Shown here piece after piece: positions 32,001-43,180 of a stretch of DNA of 64,000 nucleotides (the first letter of the stretch is position 1; each line of letters starts with the position of its first letter). The notes under the pieces are model-generated. The model was given only the letters and a program-made list of their open reading frames with translations, ran no database searches and was not told the origin of the DNA. Source of the DNA: Heliocybe sulcata (lineage: Eukaryota; Basidiomycota; Agaricomycetes; Gloeophyllales; Gloeophyllaceae). The stretch is taken from NCBI GenBank assembly GCA_004369045.1, contig ML213511.1, forward strand, positions 459,327 through 523,326, in the 5' to 3' direction. Position numbers and translations under genes: made by a program.

Positions 32001-34661
32001 GTTCTTGTCCGACGGAGACGTAGCCATGCGGTACGACGCTATCGACAGCGGTGTTGCCAAGTATGGGTTATGGAGCTGGAAATAAACCGTCAGAACGCCG
32101 CTGGCTGTCAGAACCCATACCGGACAAAATCACCGACCTGCTTGAGCAGCGACTCAATGATAGCATCCTTCTGGCGGATCTGGGCCAACAGATACTCTCG
32201 CTTGCTATACACCAAAGCAAAAGATGATGAGTCCTCATCCGATGCACACGATAGGGACGAGATAGACGGCGTCGGTGATGGTGATCGCGGAGGTGCAGAC
32301 ATCACGCAGCGACGAGGGAACAACGACGGCACCGTATGGTCACCGAAGCGTGCTTAAATGTGCCCACCAGGAACACAGACAAGACCGGCGTTTTGAAGGA
32401 CGACACTCACTTAGGCGCCGTTCTCGGCTTCCTGCCCTCCACCACACACTGATGTCCTCCGGCCTTGCACCTCTTGCACACATTGTCGTTCCTCGGGAAG
32501 TCACATTTCATCTAACCGCATGCAACCGAAGTTGCGTTTGGCACAGGCGAAAAGAACCCGCCGGAGGCAGAAATGGCGGAGAAGTCGGAGCGAGCCAGAT
32601 TCGGCGTATATCAGCGAATAGCAGGCAAGAAGGTGAGGTCAGATGGCAGCGAACGAGGGGGACCGGAGTACCGAAAAGGAAAAGCGAGAGGACCTGTGAG
32701 TACGAGACGCTGATGGCAGTATGACGGGGTGCGCACCTTCAGCTTCTTGCAATGCGTGCAAGCGCCGGGCCTATACGTTCCATAGTCAGTAAATCCACGA
32801 TATCAGGGTGATAGCGAATCGGAAAGCAGGACTGAGAGGATCGCATCCCGGTGCCAGAGTAACACCGGCTCTAGGCGAGACGAAGCGCCCGAGGCGGTGC
32901 AACCCGCCCTCTGCATTCGGGGCAAAAGCAGTGCGTGCCATCAAGGGTAGAGCCAAGTTGAGCCCGCCCCTCATTGGAAGATGAGTCGGCTGGCAAGAAA
33001 ACGGCTCGAATGACGAGAAACGAGGAGTACAAAATGCGAAAGCGTGCCTGCAGCTTGACTCCGCAGGCAGGTCCGAATATGGACCCAGGCCACGAAACTT
33101 CCAAGCTGTCAGAATGGACTCTGATCCTGAGCCGAATATGGACATGAGGCAGGGCGTCTCGAGAATGGTGAAGGCATGAGGCAGGATGCCAAAACAGAGC
33201 CAGGACAGTCATTGGGTGACCAGAGACAGATACTCGGCTGAGAAAGCTCGGAGGATCTGTCCTCTATGTGACCTGCGGAAAATCAGTGGCGCAGCAACAT
33301 TCATAGCAGATCTGACCGATCTGCCGCGATGTCTGGACGCCTCCATTGCACCAGCATCGCGGTGTGAACGGAAGTGTGTAGATCCCTGCCTCGGAGGCAG
33401 AGGAAGGAATAACGAGAATCGAGAGCAACACAGAAATTCTGGCCCCAGTTACGCAGGATGGAATGAAAGGATGCAGGCCGGAACTTGCATGGAAAATGAG
33501 ACAAGACTCACAATCTCGTCGATCTTCCACCGCCACCGCCTCCACCCGCGGCACCCGCCTCATCATCACTCGAACTATCACTCTCATTCGCCCCTTCGCC
33601 CTCTTTGCGAGTCCGCTTCCTACCTCGTCCTGCCGCAGACGGCCGCTCACGTTTCCCTGTCGCATTCGCAGGCGCCGCTCGGATCCTCTCGCTCCGTGGC
33701 GCACCAGCAGTGGTGCTGATCTGCGGGCGGCCAGATGCCGACGGGGCGGGTCGCGAGGGCGGCACGTCCTCCGGCCAGCCCGATCCCGGGGGCGAAACGG
33801 AGGATTGGTGCAAGTCCGCGTAGCTGCTCGAGGGCGTGTAGTTGGTCGAGGCGGACATGGGGTCGGGAGTGTGCTGCGTCGAGGAGGGATAGTGGGTCTG
33901 GGGCTGGGGGTTATCGGAAGTAAAGTTGAAGTCATTATTGATCTGGAAATAAATCCCGGGCTCGTTGGGGGAGCGATTGGGCGTCTGATACTCCGGCTGA
34001 TAGGGGATAGCCCCATCGAGAGGGTTCGTCGTCGGCATCCCCGAGACGACGTTTGGGCCTCGGATCGTCCCTCGCCTCTGGTACTGAGCCTGGTCGAAGC
34101 CATGGGACGGCGCCGGCGCGTAGTGCTGGCTCTGCACGTAATGGTACTGGTTCTGCATCTGCGGGGCAGGGTGGTGGATGGGCGGATGCATGTCGGCGCC
34201 CGTGGGGTAGGCAGACGCCGGCAGTTGGCTGGGCACGTTCGTTCCGTACTGCATCTGCCCCTGGGCGTAGGCGTCGAGCCACCGCTGGTAGTCTTGGCCC
34301 TCGTGCTGGACGGCCTGGTCAGGGTCGTAGAAGGAAGCTGTCGGGGGAATCATCGTGCCTGCTGAGCGAGCTTTATGTTTCGTCAATAGGCGCTGGGGTT
34401 AAGCGGAGTAAGAAGCACTATACTATCGAACTTACCTGAAGTATCTGGCGCAGACGAGGATGACGGCTGTGTCCAGGCTGGAGTGGTATATGGCGCTGCG
34501 TCGGCTGAACGGCCTCTGGAGTGGGGTGGGTCTGCTAGAGCGAGTTCTAAGGGTGCATCTGCAGGATTGCTGCGTGAGAGGTAGAGACTCGCTGGTCTTT
34601 GAATAGTGGTTTCGCCTTCTGCCGGAGTTCGAGCGGTGCGGTTCGACGTTGAATCGGCCAT
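29071..34661 (-). CDS. Zn2Cys6 transcription factor with fungal_trans domain
   Basis: Large multi-exon regulator on the minus strand. Exon 1 starts at 34661 (MADSTSNRTARTP) and splices to GTMIPPTASFYDPDQ, a Gln/Pro/Tyr-rich stretch ending in a Gly run at 33512. After a ~740-nt intron the cluster begins in 32770-32737 (PGACTHCKKLK) and continues in 32511-32411 (MKCDFPRNDNVCKRCKAGG), with six Cys in the C-x2-C-x6-C...C-x2-C-x6-C order. A coiled coil follows (32204-32138, REYLLAQIRQKDAIIESLL), then an acidic linker (32075-31674). The fungal_trans middle domain shows CPFLFTVICAISSRFY, WKSVELCQAYLLMSYYAV and RSWLYTGLAIR, then ATDLNLHQLPTV. The tail is disordered and ends at 29071. The layout resembles PriB-type mushroom regulators, a family-level comparison only. 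Targets unknown. Confidence 0.88.
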
Positions 34662-35770
34662 CACGAAACCCCCCACACGCACTGCTCACCCCGCCCGAAT
34701 AAGACACTCCGGGAATTGCGTCTCTCCGGAAGTACTTGCAGAAAGCTGTGCTATTGCTCGATATATGAATGCTCCGCAAGCCTGTAGCGGCAGATTACCA
34801 GGTAGAACGACAGTGTGGTCAGAGTGCGGTGTGGCAGGAGGAGAAGAGGCTTCCCCATATTTAAATGTTGTAAATGTAGTTGTAGGAGCACTGGTTCTAA
34901 ATTCAGCACTCACGTGGGCCTCGCGTGGCCGCAGATCTCATCGGGCTTCCCCGTGGTTATGCCACATTGAGGGCTTCCAGACGACGGGCTTGTGAACTTA
35001 CAGACATCATCGCTTGCCAAGAATAATGCTACGTGGCATTAGAGATCTTAGCACTCTGCTTCGACAGGACTGCGGTGAGCCTATTTTACCTCTGAAATTA
35101 GCAGCGCCTTCTTACGCCTTCCATCTAGCTGATCATGATACAAGAATTCCCGCTCGTACAGGAACCCGCGTCATCTGTATTGAACGTTTCAAGAATAGCA
35201 TGATGTCGACGGTTCGCAGTTTGCCTTGGAGGTACGATCATAAAGATCTCTCACTATTTTTTAACACTGCATGTTCTGCTACATGTTGACTTTGTTCTTG
35301 AATGGAGCGCCATATGCACCTGTGTCCTGTACCAGTGGAAGCTCGGACGCTTGCAGTTCTAGATATCCTATGCAGCCACGCTTCCCCATTCCTTAACAGC
35401 AAGAAAGGCAAGTATGGATAGCTCATCAGTCTACCGGATAACCCCATTGATATCTCTGAGTAGAATGACAGAAACACTGCGAACAACAGTGCATTCGGGA
35501 CTCAGTCGTAGTTACCGAAAATTGAATAACCGGTCAGAAGCAATTCAGGAACTGTTTGCTTACGGTGAACATAAGACGTCCATTCTGCAAACATTGGGTT
35601 CAAGAGCGCTGTGTTGAGCTGGCCGCTTGGTGCATCCAGATATGGGCGCTGACGGCCCTACCATACATACTTCTTCAGGGTGGAACCTGCGAGCCAATCG
35701 AGGACGCTATCCGAGGCGCTCCTCGGAGACCGTCACTCAAGCAGTGTCTGGTATTCCCTTCTTCCCCAAA
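34662..35770. other. Intergenic region without a supported gene
   Basis: About 1.1 kb upstream of the Zn2Cys6 regulator. Short frames only; nothing recognised. Confidence 0.45.
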
Positions 35771-36175
35771 ATGTCTTATCACCCCGTTTCACCAGTCACC
35801 GCTGCACTTCAAAAATCCCACTACGATCCCGTTGTCCTAGCCTACCAACAGCCTCTACCGATTCTCTGCCTCCACTCGCTCTATCCTGGGCCTCCCAACC
35901 ACCGACATTACATCTTCTTCATCTTGTCCCGCGCTCCTTCCGCGCTCCTCCAGGCACATCCACGCCCACGTGCTGATCTCCTCCCCCGGCCTTCTTTGAG
36001 TGTGAGTGGCGGTGCAGGAACCGTGCTCCACACCTATCATTTCGCAGCGAACGAAGAGTCTATCATTACATACATAGTAAGTATCGCGGCCAGGAATTAG
36101 CAGGAGATGTGACTGACTCCCAATGCCTATCAGCTCGCACCAAACGAGGCTCAAACGTGGATAGCTCGGACGTAA
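35771..36175 (+). CDS. Doubtful small hypothetical protein
   Basis: Two possible exons, 35771-36076 and 36134-36175, join in phase 0 to 115 residues through a 57-nt intron with GTAAGT and CAG ends. The start context ccaaaATGtc is good. The protein reads MSYHPVSPVTAALQKSHYDP, then LYPGPPNHRHYIFFILSRAP, and ends LAPNEAQTWIART. I recognise no family. It sits alone in a gene-poor stretch. The splice fit is the only real support; the frame could be chance. Confidence 0.35.
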
Positions 36176-36439
36176 CAAAGCCCCAGGTCGCAGAGCCGCA
36201 CATTCTTCTGAGTCTTCTCCCGCTAGTTATTGCTCACCCGACGGTGCATCAGCATCAATGTAGATCACCGCCCGGTCACCCGTGCGACGGAGACGGCGTT
36301 TGCTGCCGATGTGTTCGTTTGTCTCTAGGATGTTCATGGCCCAGAATGTCCAAGTCTCCAGCTGTAATTCCAACAGGAGTATTGAAATTTGCTGCTTGTA
36401 TTGACACGAGTCGGCCTGCTGGTTGCTCTGGACTCTAGT

Positions 36440-37020
36440 TCGAAATACGTACGCAGGGAAGGTCTGTCCGAGACGCACTGGTTCTTTTACTTTCCTGACA
36501 TCTAATCTGTTTCGTGTTAATCTATAGGTTGCGAGCGGCTGTTGTGCACCGTGAAACTGATTCCATGGAGGCATCAAACTTGGCGACACGCATCCCTGCG
36601 CCCTATTCATCTCTCATTCAAAATGCTAATAGCCAGACTGTTTCAGGTAGCAGAGAAGTTACACTGGCGACGCAGTTTGATTTCTTTAGATCTCTCGAAG
36701 TTACCGTGCCCGCAGATTCCAGGTACGACGTAAACTTTTGAATATGATGCAACCCGTCACCTCGCATTCGAAATACCTAATTCCATGTCCGTAGCCGCTC
36801 CGCAGGTAGGCAGAGAATTTTCCTTGGCGACGAAGTTCCCTTGCTAGGATGTCTCAAACTTACCCGTGGCCGCATGTTCGACGTACGAGACGAACCTGGA
36901 ACTATGATGCAACCAATTGACTTGGAGCTAGAGAATGGATGTAATTCAGCGGCACTGGCAACCTATACCTCAAACTGACCGCGGCCGTGGGTTGAAGATA
37001 TGCAACAATTCCAGATGTAT
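36440..37020. repeat. Diverged tandem repeat units, about 160 bp
   Basis: Two units start near 36646 and 36805 with caggtagcagagaag and caggtaggcagagaa, and stay alignable by eye for about 120 bp (cttggcgacgaag, ctcaaacttaccc, tatgatgcaacc). A third, more eroded unit follows near 36930 with ctcaaactgaccgcggccg. Short translated pieces look leucine-rich (LISLDLSKLPC, LLGCLKLTRG), so the array may be relic exons of a leucine-rich F-box gene; that is a guess. Confidence 0.45.
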
Positions 37021-38549
37021 GATGGACATTTCAGCCGACCTGGGAAGGTATGTATCCCGTGTCTACGGAAGCTCATTGTATCTCCTACGTCTGATTGGAT
37101 GATGACATCAACCAGGGCTCGCGACGATTGCAGTGACCGCGCTTTCAAGTTACGGGTACGCTCTGTAGGATACCCACTCGTGGTGTGGGTAACCTCACTG
37201 CCCGACTGATGGCAAGGTACGTCAAGATCTAAGCATCTGCCGGGCCCGTTACCCCGTCGATGCCATACTCTTGAGCTTCAGATACGCAGAGAAGCAGTGT
37301 AAAGAGAGCGAGGGCTTCTATAGACTCTCGTCGGGCACTACGAATTGACACTGCTATATCCAGGACCGACACTCTTGCATCCCGCTTGTCAGTCTAATTA
37401 GACTATACCGTCGCACTAATGGATCTGCGAATGAGAGGTACTTGCTCGCAGTTATGTCATTCGCGTCCACTATCAACTTACGTCTGTATAACTTGATGGT
37501 CCAGAACCATCTAGGAGGGCACGACCTATTACTCTTCGTCATTTCCGTCCTCGGATCCAAGTCACCGCTAACTTTTGGTATTCCGGCGTTCACTCATAAT
37601 CACAGGTGCCCGAGGACGCTGAAATCAGGTGCATATCCCAGGGACGACAGATGATTCAGGTATTTCTTTCACTCTTTTATGCCTTCCCTCGACCTACTCA
37701 CATTCTTGGTCAAGGATCGTCGCCAGGGCATGATGCTTGAGACCTTGCAATGACGCTCCGGCGAATAATCTTTACAATCCCCCGGTTCCGAGACGAGAAT
37801 CTCGTTCGCTCATCATCCACCACCGACGCTCGTCGAGTCTTCAAGCTCCTTTCTTTACTTGCGGCAGATATACCGAGGACCGCCGGCGGAACCTACGGGA
37901 GCGAGTCGGAGTTCCGAGGGCCCCTCGCGGACACACTTGGACACTCTGTATGGTGATCCCGCCTCCGTAGGTCGTAGGACCTTTTCCTGCATTGCGATTA
38001 TCAGGGGTTACTCTCATTTGTACGTCTGCATTCTATCCTCTTCCGATGCATACCATCCATCGCAAGATGCCACTCCGTCATATGGTGCCTGTCCTCTGCA
38101 GGAAAGTGCCGGCACCGTATCCTCGCGCCTGCTGTCGAAATACCGCTGATGACCCGGAAAAGCCACGCGGTCTTGACATTCTTGGGCGGCAATGCTATAT
38201 CAGTGCGCAACGGGTGATGCTGAACCGGTTCGAACGTGGGCGGCTATCGGCATTCTATTATCTTACGGGCGCTTGGATCTGCATCTGGCGATTTCACATT
38301 GAGATTCACTTCAGCGAGCAGCACGTCTCGAAGCGAGATATCCAGATCGCTGTCGACATCTGGGTTGACGTATTTGTCACCTCCTTCTAGTGGCGAATGA
38401 ACGCGCGTGGCGGACGTTTCAGTTGAAGACCAACATATGACAGGCAAGAATGCCGAGATGACAATGTGGCCACGGTCAGTTGGTATCATCATTCCTGCAC
38501 GAACTGCTTCACAGTCTTCTCATGCGATTGGGGGCCCGGCTATGCCTCG
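37021..38549. other. Gene-poor stretch, possible relic coding pieces
   Basis: No gene can be supported. Isolated open pieces such as the plus-strand one at 37442-37654 have a Leu-rich look but no splice-consistent continuation. Confidence 0.4.
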
Positions 38550-39420
38550 CTATTTCACGTGAGTCTGGAGCAGAAAAAAATTGAGCTAGGAATGTGACCT
38601 ATGTCAATCAGAGAAATAGACTCGCCGTCGGGCTCCCAACTGAGTACTGAATCTTGATTGCCAAGTTAGAGGATGCCTAGACCGCTCGTCTATCTCGGAA
38701 AATACAACCTTGTTAGCTGGTTAGCTGGGATGGTGGAAGATCCAGAACCTATCTTGGCTGTGATGTCGGGATCAAGGGGGCCGATGTTATGGCCATTGTG
38801 CCGACTAACGTCATGGCGATGAGCTAGGGGAAGTAGTAAACGCCGTGGATATCGTAAATATTCCCGCATCATAGTAGATATAGACCATTGCTTACGCCCG
38901 TTTACGTTGGATAGATCGGAGCTCAAACGAATGTATTGTAAGGCCTGGAGTGTAGGGAATGAAGTGGCTACCCGCGTCACCTGCCATGTACAATGCGGAA
39001 ACATCAGTAAGAGTTTAACTGAGTGCAGGTCTAATCTGTAGATGGATATCACCTGCTTCGGCTTGTTTTGCAGGACTCCCCGAAAATGCCCGCCAGCCGA
39101 CCTCGCCCGGCTGTGAAGGGTCTATGCCTCAGGTCAAGCTGTTGGAAAGGGAGAAGGAAGAGCTCAGCCCGATACTGCGGGAGCTGATGCATTGGAGATG
39201 CATCATCCATTACGCAGTACCTGCCCCATAATCCAGTTCCTTGCTCATGGGATGCTTGATTAAACTTCTGGAGATATCCGCAGAGGCGCCTGCCGCGCTC
39301 GCTACCTGGCTATCCAATTTGATTTCTCCGGCCTGGCAAAGCTGAGCTGCAAGAGCCTGCAGGCTATCTGCATTACGAGGGATCAGTGCAACTCGGTAGT
39401 CTGCCTCGGAGAATAATCGA
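38550..39420 (-). pseudogene. Degenerate SDR paralogue (relic of copies A/B)
   Basis: Minus-strand remains of the SDR family found intact at 24.8 and 40.1 kb. The third-exon equivalent (39420-39300) reads RLFSEADYRVALIPRNADSL then QALAAQLCQAGE, close to the intact copies, and then runs into unrelated sequence and a stop. The equivalent of the later exon with LDPDSIAK survives at about 38825-38751 as HNIGPLDPDITAK. Further traces of the last two exons lie at 38683-38550. The central exon carrying the FxxxK active-site stretch is missing. With the intact copy 0.6 kb further on in the same orientation, this is a tandem duplicate that decayed. Confidence 0.8.
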
Positions 39421-40061
39421 CTGCACAGGCGTGAGCCCCCGTTTCATGGACCGAAAAGCTGGGTCTACGCACGCCGTGGTATCTCCAGTACCTCGCGTAC
39501 CTTAGGTCAATATACTAGAATTCTTTAAGAATATCGGGGACTCTTACCTGAGAGAGTTCACGTTATGCCGTCAGTTGCGGCATTTGCAAAGGGGTAGTCA
39601 GTCCGATCCCCTTCCCGACCGTGTCTCGAATGGAACCTCAATACGGTCAGCGATTTTACTGCACCAGAGTTACTTGTGATACTCTTATACTAGTGGAAGT
39701 ATCGAGCTTTATGAGCCTCGTCCAGTGCAAGCAGCTGCACTGCCACCCAGTGATCCTTGTCATGCATCACGTGCTTCATCTGCGCGTCTGTCACACGACC
39801 GTCGGGGCTTATGCATATGTGCGGACGGTGCCACGCCGCCTCTTTGAGACTGATTTCCCTTCACTTTTCTTAAAGCTCATATTTTTTGTGCACTTAACAG
39901 TAATACAGAGTCTGGTGCAATTCCCAATGGAAGACTTTCAAGACTTTGGTTCCGCGTCGTGCGTCACCTCATAGTTCACAACGTGATAGGTCGCCGAGAG
40001 ACAAAAGACATATCGTACAACAAGACATTTAAATTCTGCATGATTCCTTATCCTTGCTCCC
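39421..40061. other. Spacer between SDR relic and intact SDR copy B
   Basis: Part of it near 39550-39600 (gccgtcagttgcggcatttgc) resembles DNA upstream of copy B near 41395-41420 (gccgtcagtactcag, ggtatttgc), as expected if the duplication carried its promoter. A plus-strand frame at 39621-39974 has no recognised content. Confidence 0.4.
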
Positions 40062-41287
40062 TCACCATTTCACGTGAGCAGGTCGGACTGACGGATTGAC
40101 TCAATCAGTTCGAAATGCAGGATTTGAAGCAAGACACTCACGGTCAAGCTCCCAAGTGAACGCGCTTCGGTCTTGGTTCGCGAGGTAGACGTATGCCTGA
40201 AGTAATCGTTAATATTGGCGACTAAAACAAAACGCGTGGAAGGATGGAAATTATTTCCGGAGCGCACCTTGGCGATACTCTCGGGATCAAGCCGGACGTT
40301 TTGGTCATTCTGCCATTCTGTATCATGGCGGGAGCGCTGGCGGTCAGTTAGGATAGCTAGTAGAACACCGTGGGCATTTTAAGTACGCCCCTCTCACAAT
40401 AGAAACGATAACTCACGCCCATCTATAATGGCCTGAACAAATAGAGGTTATCTGCGTTAGCAAGCGACGTCCTCAGTAGTGAACTGCTTACATGTGCGAC
40501 CTGTACATCCAAGTGAGACGTCAGAAGGATATTAACTAAGTAGTAGTCCAGTACGAACATGGATGTTGTCTTTTCCAAACTCCTTGGCGAGACTCTGTGA
40601 CAGAGCCCGCTCTCCAAACTTGCCGGCAGCAAAAGCGGAAGTCGTCACATTGCCCCGAATACCGGCGGTAGCGCCCGTGAAGAGGAGGGTACCGCGCTGC
40701 ACGTAGTTCAGATATATGGAGATGAAATTTAGCAACCCATTACGCACTTTACCGAGCTCGTTTAACTCGTTACTCTTGAACTCCTTGATCACCTCTCTCG
40801 AAAATGCAAATGCAGCAGCAACGTTCACTTCCAGTCCTTCTTTGACTTCTTCATCCGTAATCTCGAGGAATGGCTTCCATACAGCCGCAGCGGTGTTCCA
40901 AAGGGCCACGCGAATGTCGTTACCCTGCTCCTTCGGCCATTGCTTGCGAATGGCTGTGAAGGCACCGCGGACATCTTGAGGAGCATAGGACGGAATGGCG
41001 AACGGATGTGCCTCTCCACCATCTTCAGAGAGCTTAGACGCGAGAGTCTGTAGGCTCTTCTGGTCACGAGCGATCAAGGCAACTCTGTATCCCGCCTTTG
41101 AGAACAAACGACTGCACATACGTTAAGTGAGATTGAGGTCAATGATTGAGCTGAATGCACTCACGCAGCTGCAGCCCCGGTACCTGAGAACGTGTTGAAT
41201 TATTTCAGTATGAATTGACTCTGATAAAACCCACTTACCAGAGGCATTTCCGACACCCGCAACGACAAAGATTGGTCGGATGCTCAT
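40062..41287 (-). CDS. Short-chain dehydrogenase/reductase, copy B
   Basis: Minus-strand sister of the SDR at 24.8 kb with the same exon plan. It starts MSIRPIFVVAGVGNASG at 41287. The second small exon completes the GTGAAAA binding loop. The long exon runs RLFSKAGYRVALIARDQKSL to NELNELGK. The next has RGTLLFTGATAGIRG and then SAFAAGKFGERALSQSLAKE. The 9-nt microexon Val-Ala-His sits near 40500, then AIIDG, LDPESIAK, YVYLANQDRSAFTWELD and the final LRPAHVKW with TGA at 40062. As in copy A, the SDR catalytic Tyr is Phe, with the Lys retained. It looks intact. A decayed duplicate lies just downstream. Substrate unknown; nucleotide binding is clear. Confidence 0.9.
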
Positions 41288-43180
41288 ATCTGCGGCACAA
41301 TTCTGAGAGTTAGGGTGAGGCGGTCTGGAAGTACATTATTGGACCAACCGCTTCCGCTTTATACAGACTAGCTTCCTGAGTAGATTGCAGTATAAGCCGT
41401 CAGTACTCAGTTCCGGTATTTGCGAGCGACTGTTAGTCAGACAAGTCCCCATTTTGCGGGGTGCTGACTGACCCCCATCTCGGAAAGGATAGAAAATGAA
41501 GTGCTTATACTTACTCAGAGTCTCAGACTGTTCGAGCGCACTCAGATTCTTCGGAATCTGGTGTTGATATTTCTACGTATTGCGCGAGCTTGCGCGTTGC
41601 GAACGTAGTCTTAGGTCAGTCATGATTACGACTCGTCATCGACGCGTGACAACGTGATGGGGTCACAATTGTTACCGTACACGTGATAAGCTTACGCGTC
41701 CGTCACATCTCAGTGACTTTTCCACTGGCAGTCGCTCCTCTTTCTTCTTCTCCATCATCGAGGCGATCTCAAGTACTTCCTGCCTTTCGACTCGACCTTA
41801 TGCAGCTCCGTGAAGCCTGCTATCCGAGGTCTGAAGTAGCCTGAATCGCAAGAGACTTCAGTGTAACGTGTTGCTTGGACCCATCAGTGCTCGATGCGTT
41901 CTCAAAGCACGCGGCTACGAAGGCAAACACTGCGATGAGGCATAGAATAATGCCTGAGGAATATACTGGAATTCGAACTCAGTGTCTGCGCAGTTGGTCT
42001 ATGCCAAACGCGCTGCTGCGCATCCGCACTCCAAACGGTCCTTTCTACGGCGAAAACCTCGAACCCCTACACTGATCGGTACCACCCACCTCCAGCATTC
42101 AGCTTGACATCGGAAGACAGCTATACATTGCTCTACGTATCCTCTTCATCCACAGTCACTTGGTCTTCTGCTGCGCCTATGCCGCATTATGAAGCCGGGC
42201 TTCAGTTCTGCATCTCTACTTGACTGGATGACCAGCAATATCGGCTGCGCTTGGTGTCTTCCCAGGGAACTATGCTGCACTAATTTGAAGGATGGTGCAC
42301 TGCATGAGTGCTAAATTCTGCACCGGAGCTCGGCCCGAGACATAAAATCCCTGGACCTTGTGACTGCTTCTGTTTGCGTGCTGCCGGGACGATCAGCGAC
42401 GCTTCGAGGACGTTCACATTCTGAGGCGGTACACTTGACTAATTCTGCCCACTGAATTATGGAGTAGGTTGAAGGACAGCTTGTCTCTGGCGGTGAAGAC
42501 TCGGGCTAAAATTCGACCATAGGCACCCCGAGGTTTCGCCTTCACAGCCTAAGGCGGGAGCAGTCTCGTGATGTTCTGCAGTACACTGGCTCTGATAGCA
42601 TTTCGATTCCTGCAAACCCGAAGACGTCCTGCCTTCTCTGCACAGCATCTTCCGTACGTGGCTGTTACAGCAAGATAATGAGAGCCGGTTTCGTTCTGGC
42701 AGATAGGAACGAGCCTCAGCCACAGCGGAGTTAGGTGCTTCCTTCAAGGCACCCGTCTAATGCCATACAAGTCGTCGATAAAGTCCACCTCCTGAAACTG
42801 TCTTCTTGCCGCCTACATGCACCATAAACCCGCTCTATACTCGGTGGATAGAACTCCGCAACAGCTCTTGTGACCTGTGCATCGGCGCCCCTTCTACACA
42901 CGTGAGCTCAATTAGCATCGTCAACTAGTGTGAAGTGTGGGGTTTACGATACAAGCTCATGTTTTCTAGAGAATGCACGCTGGAACGGAGACGGAGACGG
43001 GGCATGCGCGCCCTGCTTGACGACTTCCCATCGCACGTCTCTTTATAAACAGGCTCGCATACACACGCGTCGTCAGACTTCCTTCTCTGGAATGATCTGC
43101 TGTTCAGCTCGCTCTGCTATCAACCCCGTCGCGTAGTACTTCCCATCTCCCCGTCATTGGATCCGGCAACTCGACAAGCC
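41288..43180. other. Long intergenic region, no supported gene
   Basis: About 1.9 kb between SDR copy B and the sugar transporter. Short frames such as the minus-strand one at 42457-42747 lack any motif. A TATA box (tttataaac) near 43043, about 140 bp before the transporter ATG, is the only regulatory element I can point to. Confidence 0.5.

Noticed and set aside
33264-34365. Overlapping Arg-rich frames on both strands over the regulator's second exon
   Set aside because: They are shadows of a Gln/Pro/Tyr-rich coding exon of the Zn2Cys6 factor, which is supported by the splice into GTMIPPTASF and the later zinc cluster.
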